Below are positions 41,829-50,522 of a stretch of DNA of 64,000 nt, one piece after another. Numbering within the stretch: position 1 is the stretch's first letter; each line of letters starts with the position of its first letter. The stretch comes from Pikeienuella litoralis (GTDB lineage Bacteria > Pseudomonadota > Alphaproteobacteria > Rhodobacterales > Rhodobacteraceae), in NCBI RefSeq assembly GCF_037646705.1, contig NZ_JBBHER010000005.1:248001-312000 (forward strand), read 5' to 3'. The position numbers and the translations under genes are program-made. The notes under the pieces were generated by a model, which was not told the DNA's origin, ran no database searches, and saw only the letters and a list, made by a program, of their open reading frames with translations.

Positions 41829-42776
41829 ATGTATCCCGCCCCCTCCGTAATCATCTTCACCACCGCTTCGGGGCTCGGCTTCGGCATGATGGCGCTTCTC
41901 GGGCTCGGCTTCGGGCCGACGGGCGCGGTCTCCGGGCCGGTGACGGCGCTTGTCGCGCTGGCGCTCGCCGGCGGCGGGCTCCTCGCCTCGACCTTCCATC
42001 TCGGCAATCCGCAGCGGTTTCTTCTCGCCTTCACGCAATGGCGCTCCAGCTGGCTGAGCCGGGAGGGGGTCGTCTCCGTCCTGCTGATGGGGGTTTTCTT
42101 TCTCTACGCCGTGGACTGGGCGCTGAGCGGGGCGCCGATGCGCGCGCTCGGCGTCGTCTCGTCGGCGCTCGCGGTGCTGGCGGTGTTCTGCACGGCGATG
42201 ATCTACGCGCAGATGAAAACCGTGCCGCGCTGGTCGACGCCCTTCACCGCGCCGATGTATTTCGGCGCCGCGCTCGCCGGCGGGGTGATCGCGGTCTCGC
42301 TGGCCGAGGCGCTGAGCGGGAGCGCGCCGCCGATGGAGATGGGCCTCGCGCTCCTTGTCGGGAGCGCGGCGGTCTACGTCTATCGGCGGAACGCGCAGGC
42401 GATCACGCTGGCGACCGGGGGGGCGACCGGTGGCTCGAGCCCCGAGAGCGCGACCGGGCTCGGCGCGCTGGGGCGGGTCCGGCTGCTTGAGGCGCCGCAC
42501 AGCCAGCCGAACTACCTGATGAAGGAGATGGTGTTCCGGGTCGGGCGCAAGCACGCGGAGAGACTGGCGTTGCTCATGGTGATCTTCGGCCTTTTCGCGC
42601 CGCTCTTCCTGTTCATCGTCTGCCGCGACGCGGCCGGGTTCGGCCTCAACCCGACGCTGGGGCTCATCGGGCTCGCGCTCGCGCTGGTGCTGCATTTCGC
42701 CGGCATGGTGGTCTCGCGCTGGTTGTTCTTCGCGGAGGCGGAGCATGTGGTCGGCCTCTATTACGGCCAGCGCTGA
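41829..42776 (+). CDS. soeC: Membrane anchor subunit SoeC (DmsC/NrfD-like)
   Basis: The 315-residue protein has eight to nine membrane helices and matches the DmsC-type quinone-interacting anchors (STFHLGNPQRFLLAFTQWRSS). It would take electrons from SoeB into the quinone pool. It begins right after the soeB stop. An 18-bp tandem duplication covers its final codons and stop. Confidence 0.87.
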   Translation: MYPAPSVIIFTTASGLGFGMMALLGLGFGPTGAVSGPVTALVALALAGGGLLASTFHLGNPQRFLLAFTQWRSSWLSREGVVSVLLMGVFFLYAVDWALSGAPMRALGVVSSALAVLAVFCTAMIYAQMKTVPRWSTPFTAPMYFGAALAGGVIAVSLAEALSGSAPPMEMGLALLVGSAAVYVYRRNAQAITLATGGATGGSSPESATGLGALGRVRLLEAPHSQPNYLMKEMVFRVGRKHAERLALLMVIFGLFAPLFLFIVCRDAAGFGLNPTLGLIGLALALVLHFAGMVVSRWLFFAEAEHVVGLYYGQR

Positions 42777-42795
42777 CATTACGGCCAGCGCTGAC
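42760..42795 (+). repeat. Perfect 18-bp tandem duplication across the soeC stop codon
   Basis: ATTACGGCCAGCGCTGAC occurs twice back to back. The first copy holds the last soeC codons and the TGA; the second repeats them in the same frame, so that a ribosome reading through would add five residues and meet another TGA. Confidence 0.9.
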
Positions 42796-42842
42796 GCGGC
42801 CCTTGCCGGGCGCAGGCGGCTCGTGTTCAAGAACTGACCGCA

Positions 42843-42871
42843 GACGCGGCGCAAAGATCCGCGTTTTGTTT
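42843..42871 (+). terminator. Likely terminator of the soeABC operon
   Basis: ACGCGG and CCGCGT pair over 6 bp around a 9-base loop, followed by TTTGTTT. It lies 68 bp after the soeC stop and before dctP. Confidence 0.55.
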
Positions 42872-42959
42872 CGGTTTCTCTTGCTCTCCCGCATATCGTC
42901 GCCATGATGCGAGTCAGTGGTGGAGACACACCGTCAGGCCAATACACAGGGAGCACAAT

Positions 42960-43961
42960 ATGCGACATATCACTTCTTTTGCGATCGCCGCGGCGATCGT
43001 CGTGAGCGCGGGCTCAGCCTTCGCCTCCTGCGACCCGGGCGAGATCGAAATCAAGTTCAGCCACGTCACCAATGTGGACAAACACCCGAAAGGGCTGGCG
43101 GCCGCTCTGCTGGAGACGCGCGTCAACGAGGAGATGAACGGCAAGGTCTGCATGACCGTTTATCCGAACTCCCAGCTTTACGACGACGACAAGGTGATGG
43201 AGGCGCTCCTGCTCGGCGATGTGCAGATGGCGGCGCCGAGCCTGTCGAAGTTCGAGCATTTCACCAAGCAGTTCCGGCTGTTCGACCTGCCGTTCGTCTT
43301 CAAGGACATCAGCGCGGTGGACGGGTTCCAGAATTCCGAATACGGCCAGAAGATGCTGGATTCGATGCGGAGCCGCGGCATTCAGGGGCTCGCGTTCTGG
43401 CATAACGGAATGAAGCAACTCTCCGCCAAGAAACCGCTTTTGATGCCGGAAGACGCCAAGGGGCTGAAATTCCGGATTCAGCAGTCGGATGTTCTTCAGG
43501 CGCAGTTCGAGGCGCTCGGCGCGAACCCGCAGAAGATGGCCTTCTCCGAGGTCTACGGCGCGCTTCAGACCGGCGTGGTCGACGGGCAGGAGAACACCTG
43601 GTCGAACATCTACGGCCAGAAGTTCTTCGAGGTTCAGGATGGAATCACCGAGACCAATCACGGCGTGATCGATTATCTCGTCGTGACGTCGGAGGAGTTC
43701 TGGCAGGGGCTGCCGGAGGATATCCGGAGCGAACTTGCGTCGATCATCGACGAGGTGACGGCGGAGCGCAACAGCGAGAGCTTCGAGGTGAACGAGCAGG
43801 CGAAAGCCGCGATCGTCGCCGCCGGCGGAACCGTCCGCACCCTGACCCCGGAGCAGCGCGCCGCCTGGGTCGAGGTGATGAAGCCGGTCTGGTCCAAGTT
43901 CGAAAACGACGTTCCGGCCGAGCTGACCGATGCGGCCCAGAGCTTCAACGCGGTGAACTGA
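42960..43961 (+). CDS. dctP: TRAP transporter substrate-binding protein, C4-dicarboxylate type (DctP)
   Basis: The 333-residue periplasmic protein has a signal peptide (cleavage after SAFA) and the DctP fold. FSHVTNVDKHPKG, QMAAPSLSKFE, LPFVFKDI, LKFRIQQS with the carboxylate-binding Arg, and QTGVVDGQENTWSNIY are typical of succinate/malate/fumarate receptors such as Rhodobacter DctP. Two cysteines (residues about 23 and 61) may form a disulfide. AGGGAG precedes the start. It is separated from dctQ by a terminator, which would give more receptor than channel. Confidence 0.9.
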   Translation: MRHITSFAIAAAIVVSAGSAFASCDPGEIEIKFSHVTNVDKHPKGLAAALLETRVNEEMNGKVCMTVYPNSQLYDDDKVMEALLLGDVQMAAPSLSKFEHFTKQFRLFDLPFVFKDISAVDGFQNSEYGQKMLDSMRSRGIQGLAFWHNGMKQLSAKKPLLMPEDAKGLKFRIQQSDVLQAQFEALGANPQKMAFSEVYGALQTGVVDGQENTWSNIYGQKFFEVQDGITETNHGVIDYLVVTSEEFWQGLPEDIRSELASIIDEVTAERNSESFEVNEQAKAAIVAAGGTVRTLTPEQRAAWVEVMKPVWSKFENDVPAELTDAAQSFNAVN

Positions 43962-43972
43962 GCATGCGTCTC

Positions 43973-44006
43973 GGGCGGTCCGGCCTCGGGCCGGGCCGCC
44001 CTTTTT
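43973..44006 (+). terminator. Attenuator between dctP and dctQM
   Basis: GGGCGGTCCGGC and GCCGGGCCGCCC pair over 12 bp with one G-T pair around CTCGG, followed by TTTTT. It lies 11 bp after the dctP stop. Partial read-through would keep the membrane subunits at a lower level than the receptor. Confidence 0.85.
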
Positions 44007-44046
44007 CAGGCCACGAGGCGCGCTCAAGCGTCCGGCCGAGGGGGGT

Positions 44047-44676
44047 ATGATGGCCTATCAGGCGCAAAGCCGACTCGGCCGGGCGATCAATGTTTTCGAA
44101 GAGACCGTCATCGCCATGATCCTCTGGGCGATGACGCTGATCACCTTCGCCAATGTGATCGCGCGCTATGTGTTCAACTCCAACATCCTCTGGCAGTTCG
44201 AGGCGACGGTGTTCCTGTTCGCCTGGCTGGTGCTTTTCGGGATCTCCTATTGCGTGAAGATCACCGCCCATCTCGGCGTGGATGTCGTGGTCGACCTGTT
44301 GAAGCCGCGGACGCGGCGGCTGTTCGGGCTGATCTCGGTGCTGATCTGCCTCGCGTTTTCGGCGCTGATGCTGAAGGGAAGCTGGGATTACTGGTGGAAA
44401 TTCGCCTCCACCGCCTCGTTCCTCGAGGTCAACGACGTGCCGATGCCGGGCTTCCTGCAGGTTCTCGCCGATCTGACCAATGGCGGCGAGCCCTACGGAA
44501 AGATGCCGCGCTATCTGCCTTACGTCATCCTGCCGGTCGGCATGGCGCTTCTGTTCCTCAGGTTCGTCGAGGCGGGCTGGGCGATCCTGAAAGGGCGCGC
44601 CGACCGGGTGATCGCCAGCCATGAGGCGGGCGACCTGATCGACGACGCCGCGGCGTCCGCCGCGCAGGAGCGCTGA
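44047..44676 (+). CDS. dctQ: TRAP transporter small membrane subunit DctQ
   Basis: The 209-residue protein has four membrane helices and the DctQ family pattern (VIARYVFNSNILWQFE). It pairs with DctM to form the channel. GAGGGGGT lies before the ATG. Its stop is 2 bases before the dctM start. The segment of about 30 residues between helices 3 and 4 (VNDVPMPGFLQ...) is longer than in minimal DctQ proteins. Confidence 0.9.
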   Translation: MMAYQAQSRLGRAINVFEETVIAMILWAMTLITFANVIARYVFNSNILWQFEATVFLFAWLVLFGISYCVKITAHLGVDVVVDLLKPRTRRLFGLISVLICLAFSALMLKGSWDYWWKFASTASFLEVNDVPMPGFLQVLADLTNGGEPYGKMPRYLPYVILPVGMALLFLRFVEAGWAILKGRADRVIASHEAGDLIDDAAASAAQER

Positions 44677-44678
44677 CG

Positions 44679-46052
44679 ATGACCGCCGCCCTTCTCTTCG
44701 CCGCGATCATCGTCCTACTGCTGATCGGCGTGCCGATCGCGATCGCGCTCGGGTTCTGCTCGATCATTTTCCTGCTGATCTTTTCGGACGATTCGCTCGC
44801 CTCGGTCGCGCAGACTCTGCTCTCGGCCTTCGTCGGCCATTACACGTTGCTGGCGATTCCGTTCTTCATCCTGGCGTCGAGCTTCATGTCCACCGGCGGG
44901 GTCGCGCAGCGGATCATCCGCTTCTCCATCGCCTGCGTCGGCCATGTGCCGGGCGGGCTCGCCATCGCCGGGGTGTTCGCCTGCATGATGTTCGCGGCGC
45001 TCTCCGGCTCCTCGCCGGCGACGGTGGTGGCGATCGGCTCCATCGTCATCGCGGCGATGACGCAGGTGGGCTACACCAAGGAGTTCGCCGCCGGCGTGAT
45101 CTGCAACGCCGGCACGCTCGGCATCCTGATCCCGCCGTCGATCGTGATGGTGGTCTACGCTGCGGCGGTCGACGTTTCGGTCGGGCGGATGTTCCTCGCG
45201 GGGGTGTTCCCGGGGCTGCTCGCCGGGGCGATGCTGATGACCGGCATCTATATCTACGCGAGGGTGAAGCGGCTCGGCGCGCAACCCTTCGCCGGGTTCC
45301 GGGAGATTTTCGCGAGCGGCCTCAGCGCGATGTGGGGGCTGTTTCTGATCGTCATCATCCTTGGCGGCATCTATGGCGGCGTCTTCACGCCGACGGAGGC
45401 GGCGGCGGTGGCGGCGGTCTACGCGTTCCTCGTCGCCAATTTCATCTATTGCGACATGGGCCCGCTGAAAGGGGAGGACGGGCGGAACCTGACGCTTCTG
45501 CAACGCCCCCAGGCGCTTCTCACCGCGTTCTTCCATGCGGACACGCGCCGGACGCTGACGGAGGCGGGCAAGCTGACGGTCATGCTGCTCTTCATCATCG
45601 CCACCGCGCTGATCCTGAAGCAGGTGCTGACCGAGCAGCAGATCCCGCAGGGCATCGCCAGCGCGATGCTGGACGCGGGATTCGGGCCGGTGATGTTCCT
45701 GATCATCGTCAACCTGATCCTGCTGATCGGCGGGCAGTTCATGGAGCCGTCAGGGCTGATCGTGATCGTCGCGCCGCTGGTGTTTCCGATCGCGATCAAT
45801 CTCGGGATCGACCCGATTCATCTCGGCGTGATCATGGTGGTGAACATGGAGATCGGGATGATCACGCCGCCGGTCGGGCTCAACCTCTTCGTCACCTCCG
45901 GCGTCGCGGGGATGTCGATGCTGGCGGTGTTCCGGGCGGCGCTGCCGTGGCTCGGCATCCTCTTCCTGTTCCTGATCATCGTCACCTATGTCCCGATCGT
46001 CTCGACCTGGCTGCCGACGATCGCGATGGGGCCGGAGATCATCACCAAATAG
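44679..46052 (+). CDS. dctM: TRAP transporter large membrane subunit DctM
   Basis: The 457-residue protein has about 12-13 membrane helices and the TRAP large-subunit motifs (MFAALSGSSPATVVAIGSI, GTLGILIPPSIVMVVYA, GMITPPVGLNLFV). It uses the sodium gradient to import the substrate delivered by DctP. Together with the receptor it most likely brings C4-dicarboxylates into the cell. It is convergent with the enoyl-CoA hydratase gene, 12 bp apart. Confidence 0.93.
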   Translation: MTAALLFAAIIVLLLIGVPIAIALGFCSIIFLLIFSDDSLASVAQTLLSAFVGHYTLLAIPFFILASSFMSTGGVAQRIIRFSIACVGHVPGGLAIAGVFACMMFAALSGSSPATVVAIGSIVIAAMTQVGYTKEFAAGVICNAGTLGILIPPSIVMVVYAAAVDVSVGRMFLAGVFPGLLAGAMLMTGIYIYARVKRLGAQPFAGFREIFASGLSAMWGLFLIVIILGGIYGGVFTPTEAAAVAAVYAFLVANFIYCDMGPLKGEDGRNLTLLQRPQALLTAFFHADTRRTLTEAGKLTVMLLFIIATALILKQVLTEQQIPQGIASAMLDAGFGPVMFLIIVNLILLIGGQFMEPSGLIVIVAPLVFPIAINLGIDPIHLGVIMVVNMEIGMITPPVGLNLFVTSGVAGMSMLAVFRAALPWLGILFLFLIIVTYVPIVSTWLPTIAMGPEIITK

Positions 46053-46064
46053 CGCCGCCTTGCG

Positions 46065-46853
46065 TCAGCTCCCGGTCCAGACCGGGGGGCGCTTTTCGAG
46101 GAAGGCGTCGATCCCCTCCTCGGCGTCGCGGGCGAGCATGTTTGTCGTCATCACCTCGCTCGCATGGGCGTAGGCGGCGGCGAGGGGCATCTCCACCTGC
46201 TCGTAGAACGCGCGCTTGCCGATCGCGAGGGTGAGCGAGGATTTCCCGGCGATTTCGGCGGCGAGCGCCGCGGTCTCGGCCTCGAGCGCGCCGGGCGCCG
46301 CGACATGGCTGATCAGCCCGGCGGCGAGCGCGGCGTCGGCGGAGAGCATCTCCCCGGTCAGGAGCATCCGCATCGCCATCTTGCGGCCGACCGCGCGCGA
46401 GAGCGCGACCATCGGCGTGGAGCAGAAAAGCCCGATATTGACCCCGGGCGTCGCGAATCGGGCCTGCGGATCCGCGACCGCGAGATCGCAGGTCGCGACC
46501 AGCTGGCACCCCGCCGCCGTGGCGACGCCGTGCACCTGGGCGATCACCGGCTGGCGCAGCGACTGGATCCGGAGCATCAGCGCCGAGCATTCGGCGAACA
46601 GCGCCTCATAAGCCTCGCGGCGCGGGTCGGCGCGGACTTCCTTGAGGTCATGCCCGGCGCAGAATCCCGGCCCGGCCCCGGCGAGGACGACGACGCGGAT
46701 GGTCTTGTCGGCGTCGATGGCGTTCAGCGCGTCGATCAGCGCCGCCATCAGCGCCCGCGAGAGCGCGTTGCGCGCGCCGGGCCGGTTCAGCGTGACGGTC
46801 GCCACGCCCTCATGATCTTCGCGAAGCAGAAGCGGGGGATTTTCCTGGTTCAT
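46065..46853 (-). CDS. Enoyl-CoA hydratase/isomerase family protein
   Basis: The 262-residue crotonase-fold protein has the oxyanion-hole segments GAGPGFCAGHDLKEV and VHGVATAAGCQLVATCDLAV. The second catalytic Glu of classical hydratases is not evident (a Thr-Pro-Gly follows at ATPGVNIGLFCS), so hydratase activity is not assured. It is a lone gene, divergent from the PLP enzyme that follows. Confidence 0.85.
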   Translation of the reverse strand: MNQENPPLLLREDHEGVATVTLNRPGARNALSRALMAALIDALNAIDADKTIRVVVLAGAGPGFCAGHDLKEVRADPRREAYEALFAECSALMLRIQSLRQPVIAQVHGVATAAGCQLVATCDLAVADPQARFATPGVNIGLFCSTPMVALSRAVGRKMAMRMLLTGEMLSADAALAAGLISHVAAPGALEAETAALAAEIAGKSSLTLAIGKRAFYEQVEMPLAAAYAHASEVMTTNMLARDAEEGIDAFLEKRPPVWTGS

Positions 46854-46973
46854 CTTTCGGTCTCCATAGCGCGCGGCTTATAGCATGAACAGGACGCGAG
46901 GGGAGGGCCGGGGGTGAACCGCGCCGCGAATCGCGCCATGGTCGGGGGCGTCCGAACGCGCATGATGAAGGGG

Positions 46974-48035
46974 ATGAAGATGGAGATGCTGGAGAACCCG
47001 TGGCGCGGCGCGGGCTTTCCCGGGGCCGATGAGCTGGAGGCCGGCGGGATCCTGTCCGACCCGGCTTCGGTGGAGGCGCTTTACGCGCGTTGCCCCGTCG
47101 CCGCCCCGACGCCGCTGCGCGAATCGGCGGAGCTTGGCGCGGAGGCGCGCGCCGGCCGCCTGTTCCTGAAGGACGAGCGCGGGCGGATGGGGCTCGGCAG
47201 CTTCAAGGCGCTCGGCGCGGCGCACGCCATCGCCAAGCTGGCGGCTGCCCGGCCGGGCGCGCCGGAGCGGGCGCTGGAGGGGGAGGTTTTCGTCTGCGCC
47301 TCCGCCGGCAATCACGGGCTCTCGGTCGCGGCCGGGGCGCGGGTCTTCGGCGCGAGAGCGGTGATCTTCCTCGCGCGGACCGTGCCGGAAAGCTTCGCGG
47401 CGCGGCTGCGGGAGCGGGGCGCGGAGGTGGTCCGCGAAGGCGAGAATTACGAGGCGGCGATGGCGGCGGCGATGGCGGCGGCGGCGCGGGAAGGCTGGCG
47501 GCTCCTCTCCGATTCGTCCTGGCGGGGCTATGCGGCGCCGGCGCGGGACGTGATGGAGGGCTATCTGATCATGGCGGCGGAGGCGGCGGCGGCGATCCCC
47601 GCGCCGCCGAGCCATCTCTTCATTCAGGCCGGAGTGGGCGGGATCGCGGCCGCGATCGCGGTTCATGCGCGCCGCGTCTGGGGCGCGGCGCCAAGGATCG
47701 TGGTGGTGGAGCCGGAGGCGGCGCCGGCGCTGATCGGCTCGATCCGGGCGGGGCGGCTGGTCGATGCGACCGGGCCCGACTCCTCGATGGGGCGGCTCGA
47801 CTGCAAGACGCCGTCGCACCTCGCGCTCATCGCGCTCGCCGCGGCCGCGGACGGATTCATGACGATCTCGGACGCGATGGCGGAGGCGGCGGCGGCGCGG
47901 CTGGGCGCGGCCGGGCTCCCGACGACGCCCTCCGGCGCGGCCGGTCTCGCCGGGCTGCTCGCGGCCGGGGGCGCGTTCGGGGTGACCCGGGAGAGCTCGG
48001 TCCTGCTCTATCTCACCGAGGCCGCCGAGAGCTAA
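46974..48035 (+). CDS. PLP-dependent lyase of the diaminopropionate ammonia-lyase family
   Basis: The product is a fold-type II PLP enzyme of about 353 residues. The PLP lysine lies in GLGSFKALGAAHA, the phosphate- and substrate-loop motif in ASAGNHGLSVAAGA, and a Gly-rich loop in QAGVGGIAAAIA. Diaminopropionate ammonia-lyase makes pyruvate from 2,3-diaminopropionate, but threonine or serine dehydratase-like activity is possible. Several ATGs in a row make the start uncertain; 46974 has GAAGGGG before it. It overlaps the next, opposite gene by 4 bases at the 3' ends. Confidence 0.72.
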   Translation: MKMEMLENPWRGAGFPGADELEAGGILSDPASVEALYARCPVAAPTPLRESAELGAEARAGRLFLKDERGRMGLGSFKALGAAHAIAKLAAARPGAPERALEGEVFVCASAGNHGLSVAAGARVFGARAVIFLARTVPESFAARLRERGAEVVREGENYEAAMAAAMAAAAREGWRLLSDSSWRGYAAPARDVMEGYLIMAAEAAAAIPAPPSHLFIQAGVGGIAAAIAVHARRVWGAAPRIVVVEPEAAPALIGSIRAGRLVDATGPDSSMGRLDCKTPSHLALIALAAAADGFMTISDAMAEAAAARLGAAGLPTTPSGAAGLAGLLAAGGAFGVTRESSVLLYLTEAAES

Positions 48036-49228
48036 CCCCGCCGCGAGGCGGCGACGGCGGCGTCGATCTCGCCGATCAGGAGCTCTGGGTCCTCGACGCC
48101 GACCGAGACGCGGATGAAGCCTTCCTCGATGCCGAGGGCCTCCCGGCGCGCCGGGGCGAGGCCGCGATGCGAGGAGGAGGCGGGGTGCGTGAGGGTGGTG
48201 CCGACATCGCCGAGCGTCGGCGCGAACGGGATATGCTCCGCGGCGCGAAGGAACGCGTTCACCACGTCGCGCCCGCCATCGAGGGTGAAGCAGACCATGT
48301 TGCCGAACCGCCCGTCAAGGAGATCGCCGGCGCGGTTGTGGTCGGGATGATCGCTCCGGCCGGGATAGATCACCCGTTTCACGCCCTTCATGCCGGCGAG
48401 CGCGTCGGCGAGGCGCGCCGCGGTCGACGCGGCCCGGTCATAGCGCAATTCGAAGGTCGCCAGCCCCCGTTCCGCCAGCCAGCAATCGAACGGCGAAGGC
48501 GAGAAGCCCCAGGTGACGGCGGTGTCGTAGAGCGCGGTGTTCAGCGCCGGGTCGCGCGCCGCCGCGTAGCCGAGCAGCGCGTCGGAATGGCCGGCGAGGA
48601 GCTTGGTCAGCGAGTGGATGACGATGTCCGCGCCATGCTCGAACGGGCGCCAGCCGCGCGGGGTGGTGAAGGTGTTGTCCACGGCGAGGAGCGCGCCGGA
48701 CTCCTTCGCCAGCGCGGCGATCCCGGTCATGTCGGCGACGCGGAGCGTGGGGTTGGAGACGACCTCCATCAGAATCAGGCGCGTCTCCGGCCGGAGCGCC
48801 GCCTTCACCGAGGCGGCGTCGGTCGGGTCCGCGAGGGTGATCTCGAAGCCGAGCCGGGGCAGATCGTCGGTCATCAGGCGGAGCGAACGGCCGTAGAGCT
48901 GGTCTCCGGCGACGATATGGTCGCCCTTCCTGAGCGCCGCGAGGATCACGGTCGAGATCGCGGCCATGCCGGATCCGGTGACGATTCCGCGCCCCCATTC
49001 CGGCTTCACCCCTTCGAGCCAGTCGATCTTTTCGGCGACGATGGTCGCGTTCGGCTGGCCCTCGCGGGCGTAGGTGTAGCCTTCGACCCGCCCGTCATAT
49101 TGGGCGTCCAGCTCGTCCGCGTCGGTCGAGCGGTAGACGACGGAGGTGTGTATCGGCGATGAGACCGGCCGGGAGATGGAGGCGGGCGCGGCCGAGCGGC
49201 GGGTGACGGAGCGGTGATCCTTGGTCAT
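48032..49228 (-). CDS. Cys/Met metabolism PLP-dependent enzyme (trans-sulfuration family)
   Basis: The 398-residue fold-type I enzyme matches cystathionine gamma-synthase/beta-lyase proteins. The PLP Lys is in IHSLTKLLAGHSD, the Asp that binds the ring nitrogen in AVDNTFTTPRG, and the phosphate-binding Ser/Gly in TGSGMAAIST. YTYAREGQPN is a family motif. Substrate choice cannot be read from sequence alone. ATG 49228 was preferred over 49264 because homologues begin close to there. Confidence 0.85.
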   Translation of the reverse strand: MTKDHRSVTRRSAAPASISRPVSSPIHTSVVYRSTDADELDAQYDGRVEGYTYAREGQPNATIVAEKIDWLEGVKPEWGRGIVTGSGMAAISTVILAALRKGDHIVAGDQLYGRSLRLMTDDLPRLGFEITLADPTDAASVKAALRPETRLILMEVVSNPTLRVADMTGIAALAKESGALLAVDNTFTTPRGWRPFEHGADIVIHSLTKLLAGHSDALLGYAAARDPALNTALYDTAVTWGFSPSPFDCWLAERGLATFELRYDRAASTAARLADALAGMKGVKRVIYPGRSDHPDHNRAGDLLDGRFGNMVCFTLDGGRDVVNAFLRAAEHIPFAPTLGDVGTTLTHPASSSHRGLAPARREALGIEEGFIRVSVGVEDPELLIGEIDAAVAASRRG

Positions 49229-49289
49229 GCCGCGGAATTGACGCCTCGGATTCGCGCCTGTCAAGCGCCGCCCGGCGAAGAGGGCGGGC

Positions 49290-50483
49290 CTAGCGGCCGC
49301 CGAGGCCGAAGCGCATGGCCGCGCGCCGCGCCGGCCGCGCCCGGATCAGCGCGCCGAGGCCGAGCCGGCGGAGGTCCCGGAGCGGCTGCGCGCCGGTCAT
49401 CGCCGCCCGGTTCAGCGCGTCGATCCCGGCGACGCGGACGGCGAGCTCCGGCCAGCGGCGCTGATAGCGGCGGAGGGCGGCGGGCGCGCCCGGGTCGTCT
49501 TCGGCGGCTGTCGCGTCGAGCAGGGCGGCGATGTCGGCGAGCGACATGTTCAGCCCCTGCGCCCCGATCGGCGGCGCGACATGCGCGGCCTCCGCGATCA
49601 GCGCGACGCGGGGGCGGGTCAGCCGCGAGGCGAGAAGCGAGATGATCGGCCAGGCGGCGCGCGGCGTCGTGGCGTGAAGCGCGCCGAAGACGCCGAGCGC
49701 GCGCGCGTTCAGCGCGCCGTCGAACGCGGCGTCGTCAAGCGCGGCGAGCCGGTCCGCCTCCGCCGCCCGCTCCATCCAGACGACGGAGGAGCGCGGCCCG
49801 ACGGCGCCGTCCGGCCCCGGGCCGTCCGGCATGGGCACGAGGGTGAACGGGCCGCCGGTCCGGTGGATCTCGATCGACGTGTTCGAGTGGGGCCTCTCCT
49901 GAGAGACGGTGAAGACCAGCGCCTTCTGCCCGTAGCCCCAGCGGCGCGCGCCGATCTCCACCAGCTCGCGCACGCGGCTCTCGCGCCCGTCGGCGCCGAT
50001 CACCAGCTTCGCGCGGACGCTCTCTCCGGTCGAGAGCCGGGCGATGGCGATGTCGCGCCGCGCCGTCAGCGCCTCGATCGCGGCGCCATGCCTGAGCGCG
50101 GCGGAGGGCAGCGCCGCGAGCCGCGCCTCCAGCGCGACGCGGAGGGCGGCGTTGGGGACGTTCCAGCCGAAGGACGAGAGGCCGATCTCCTCGGAGTCGA
50201 AATCGCCGGTCTCGCGCGGCCTGTTCTCGCGTCCGCCGGCGTCGATGAGGCGCATGACCTCGAGGCGCGCGGTCTCGGCCGCGAGGAGCGGCCAGACGCC
50301 GGCCCGCTCGAGCAGGTCCACCGCCGGGCGAAACAGCGCGGCGGTGCGCGTGTCCCGCGCGCCGGCGCCGGCCGGCGCCCGGTCGATGCAGAGCACGCGC
50401 CGCCCCGAATCGGCGAAGACGGCCGCCGCGGAGAGGCCCGCGACACCGCCGCCGACCACCAGGATGTCGATCTCGTCGCTCAT
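49290..50483 (-). CDS. UbiH/UbiF/COQ6-like FAD-dependent monooxygenase
   Basis: The 397-residue flavoprotein has the N-terminal FAD motif VVGGGVAGLSAAAVFADS, the middle GADGRESRVRE motif and the C-terminal PPIGAQGLNMSLADIAALL motif of ubiquinone hydroxylases. It probably adds a hydroxyl group to the ubiquinone ring. The usual GDAAH sequence in the C-terminal motif reads AEAAH, so the conserved Asp is Glu. It is 39 bp after the ArsC-like gene in the same direction. Confidence 0.85.
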   Translation of the reverse strand: MSDEIDILVVGGGVAGLSAAAVFADSGRRVLCIDRAPAGAGARDTRTAALFRPAVDLLERAGVWPLLAAETARLEVMRLIDAGGRENRPRETGDFDSEEIGLSSFGWNVPNAALRVALEARLAALPSAALRHGAAIEALTARRDIAIARLSTGESVRAKLVIGADGRESRVRELVEIGARRWGYGQKALVFTVSQERPHSNTSIEIHRTGGPFTLVPMPDGPGPDGAVGPRSSVVWMERAAEADRLAALDDAAFDGALNARALGVFGALHATTPRAAWPIISLLASRLTRPRVALIAEAAHVAPPIGAQGLNMSLADIAALLDATAAEDDPGAPAALRRYQRRWPELAVRVAGIDALNRAAMTGAQPLRDLRRLGLGALIRARPARRAAMRFGLGGR

Positions 50484-50522
50484 GCCGGCTCCTTACCTCC
50501 GCGAGACCGCGGGCGCATCGCG

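Noticed and set aside
42960..46052. TRAP system as a taurine/isethionate importer (TauKLM or IseKLM)
   Set aside because: DctP sequence motifs agree with C4-dicarboxylate receptors; only the position next to soeABC suggested sulfonates.
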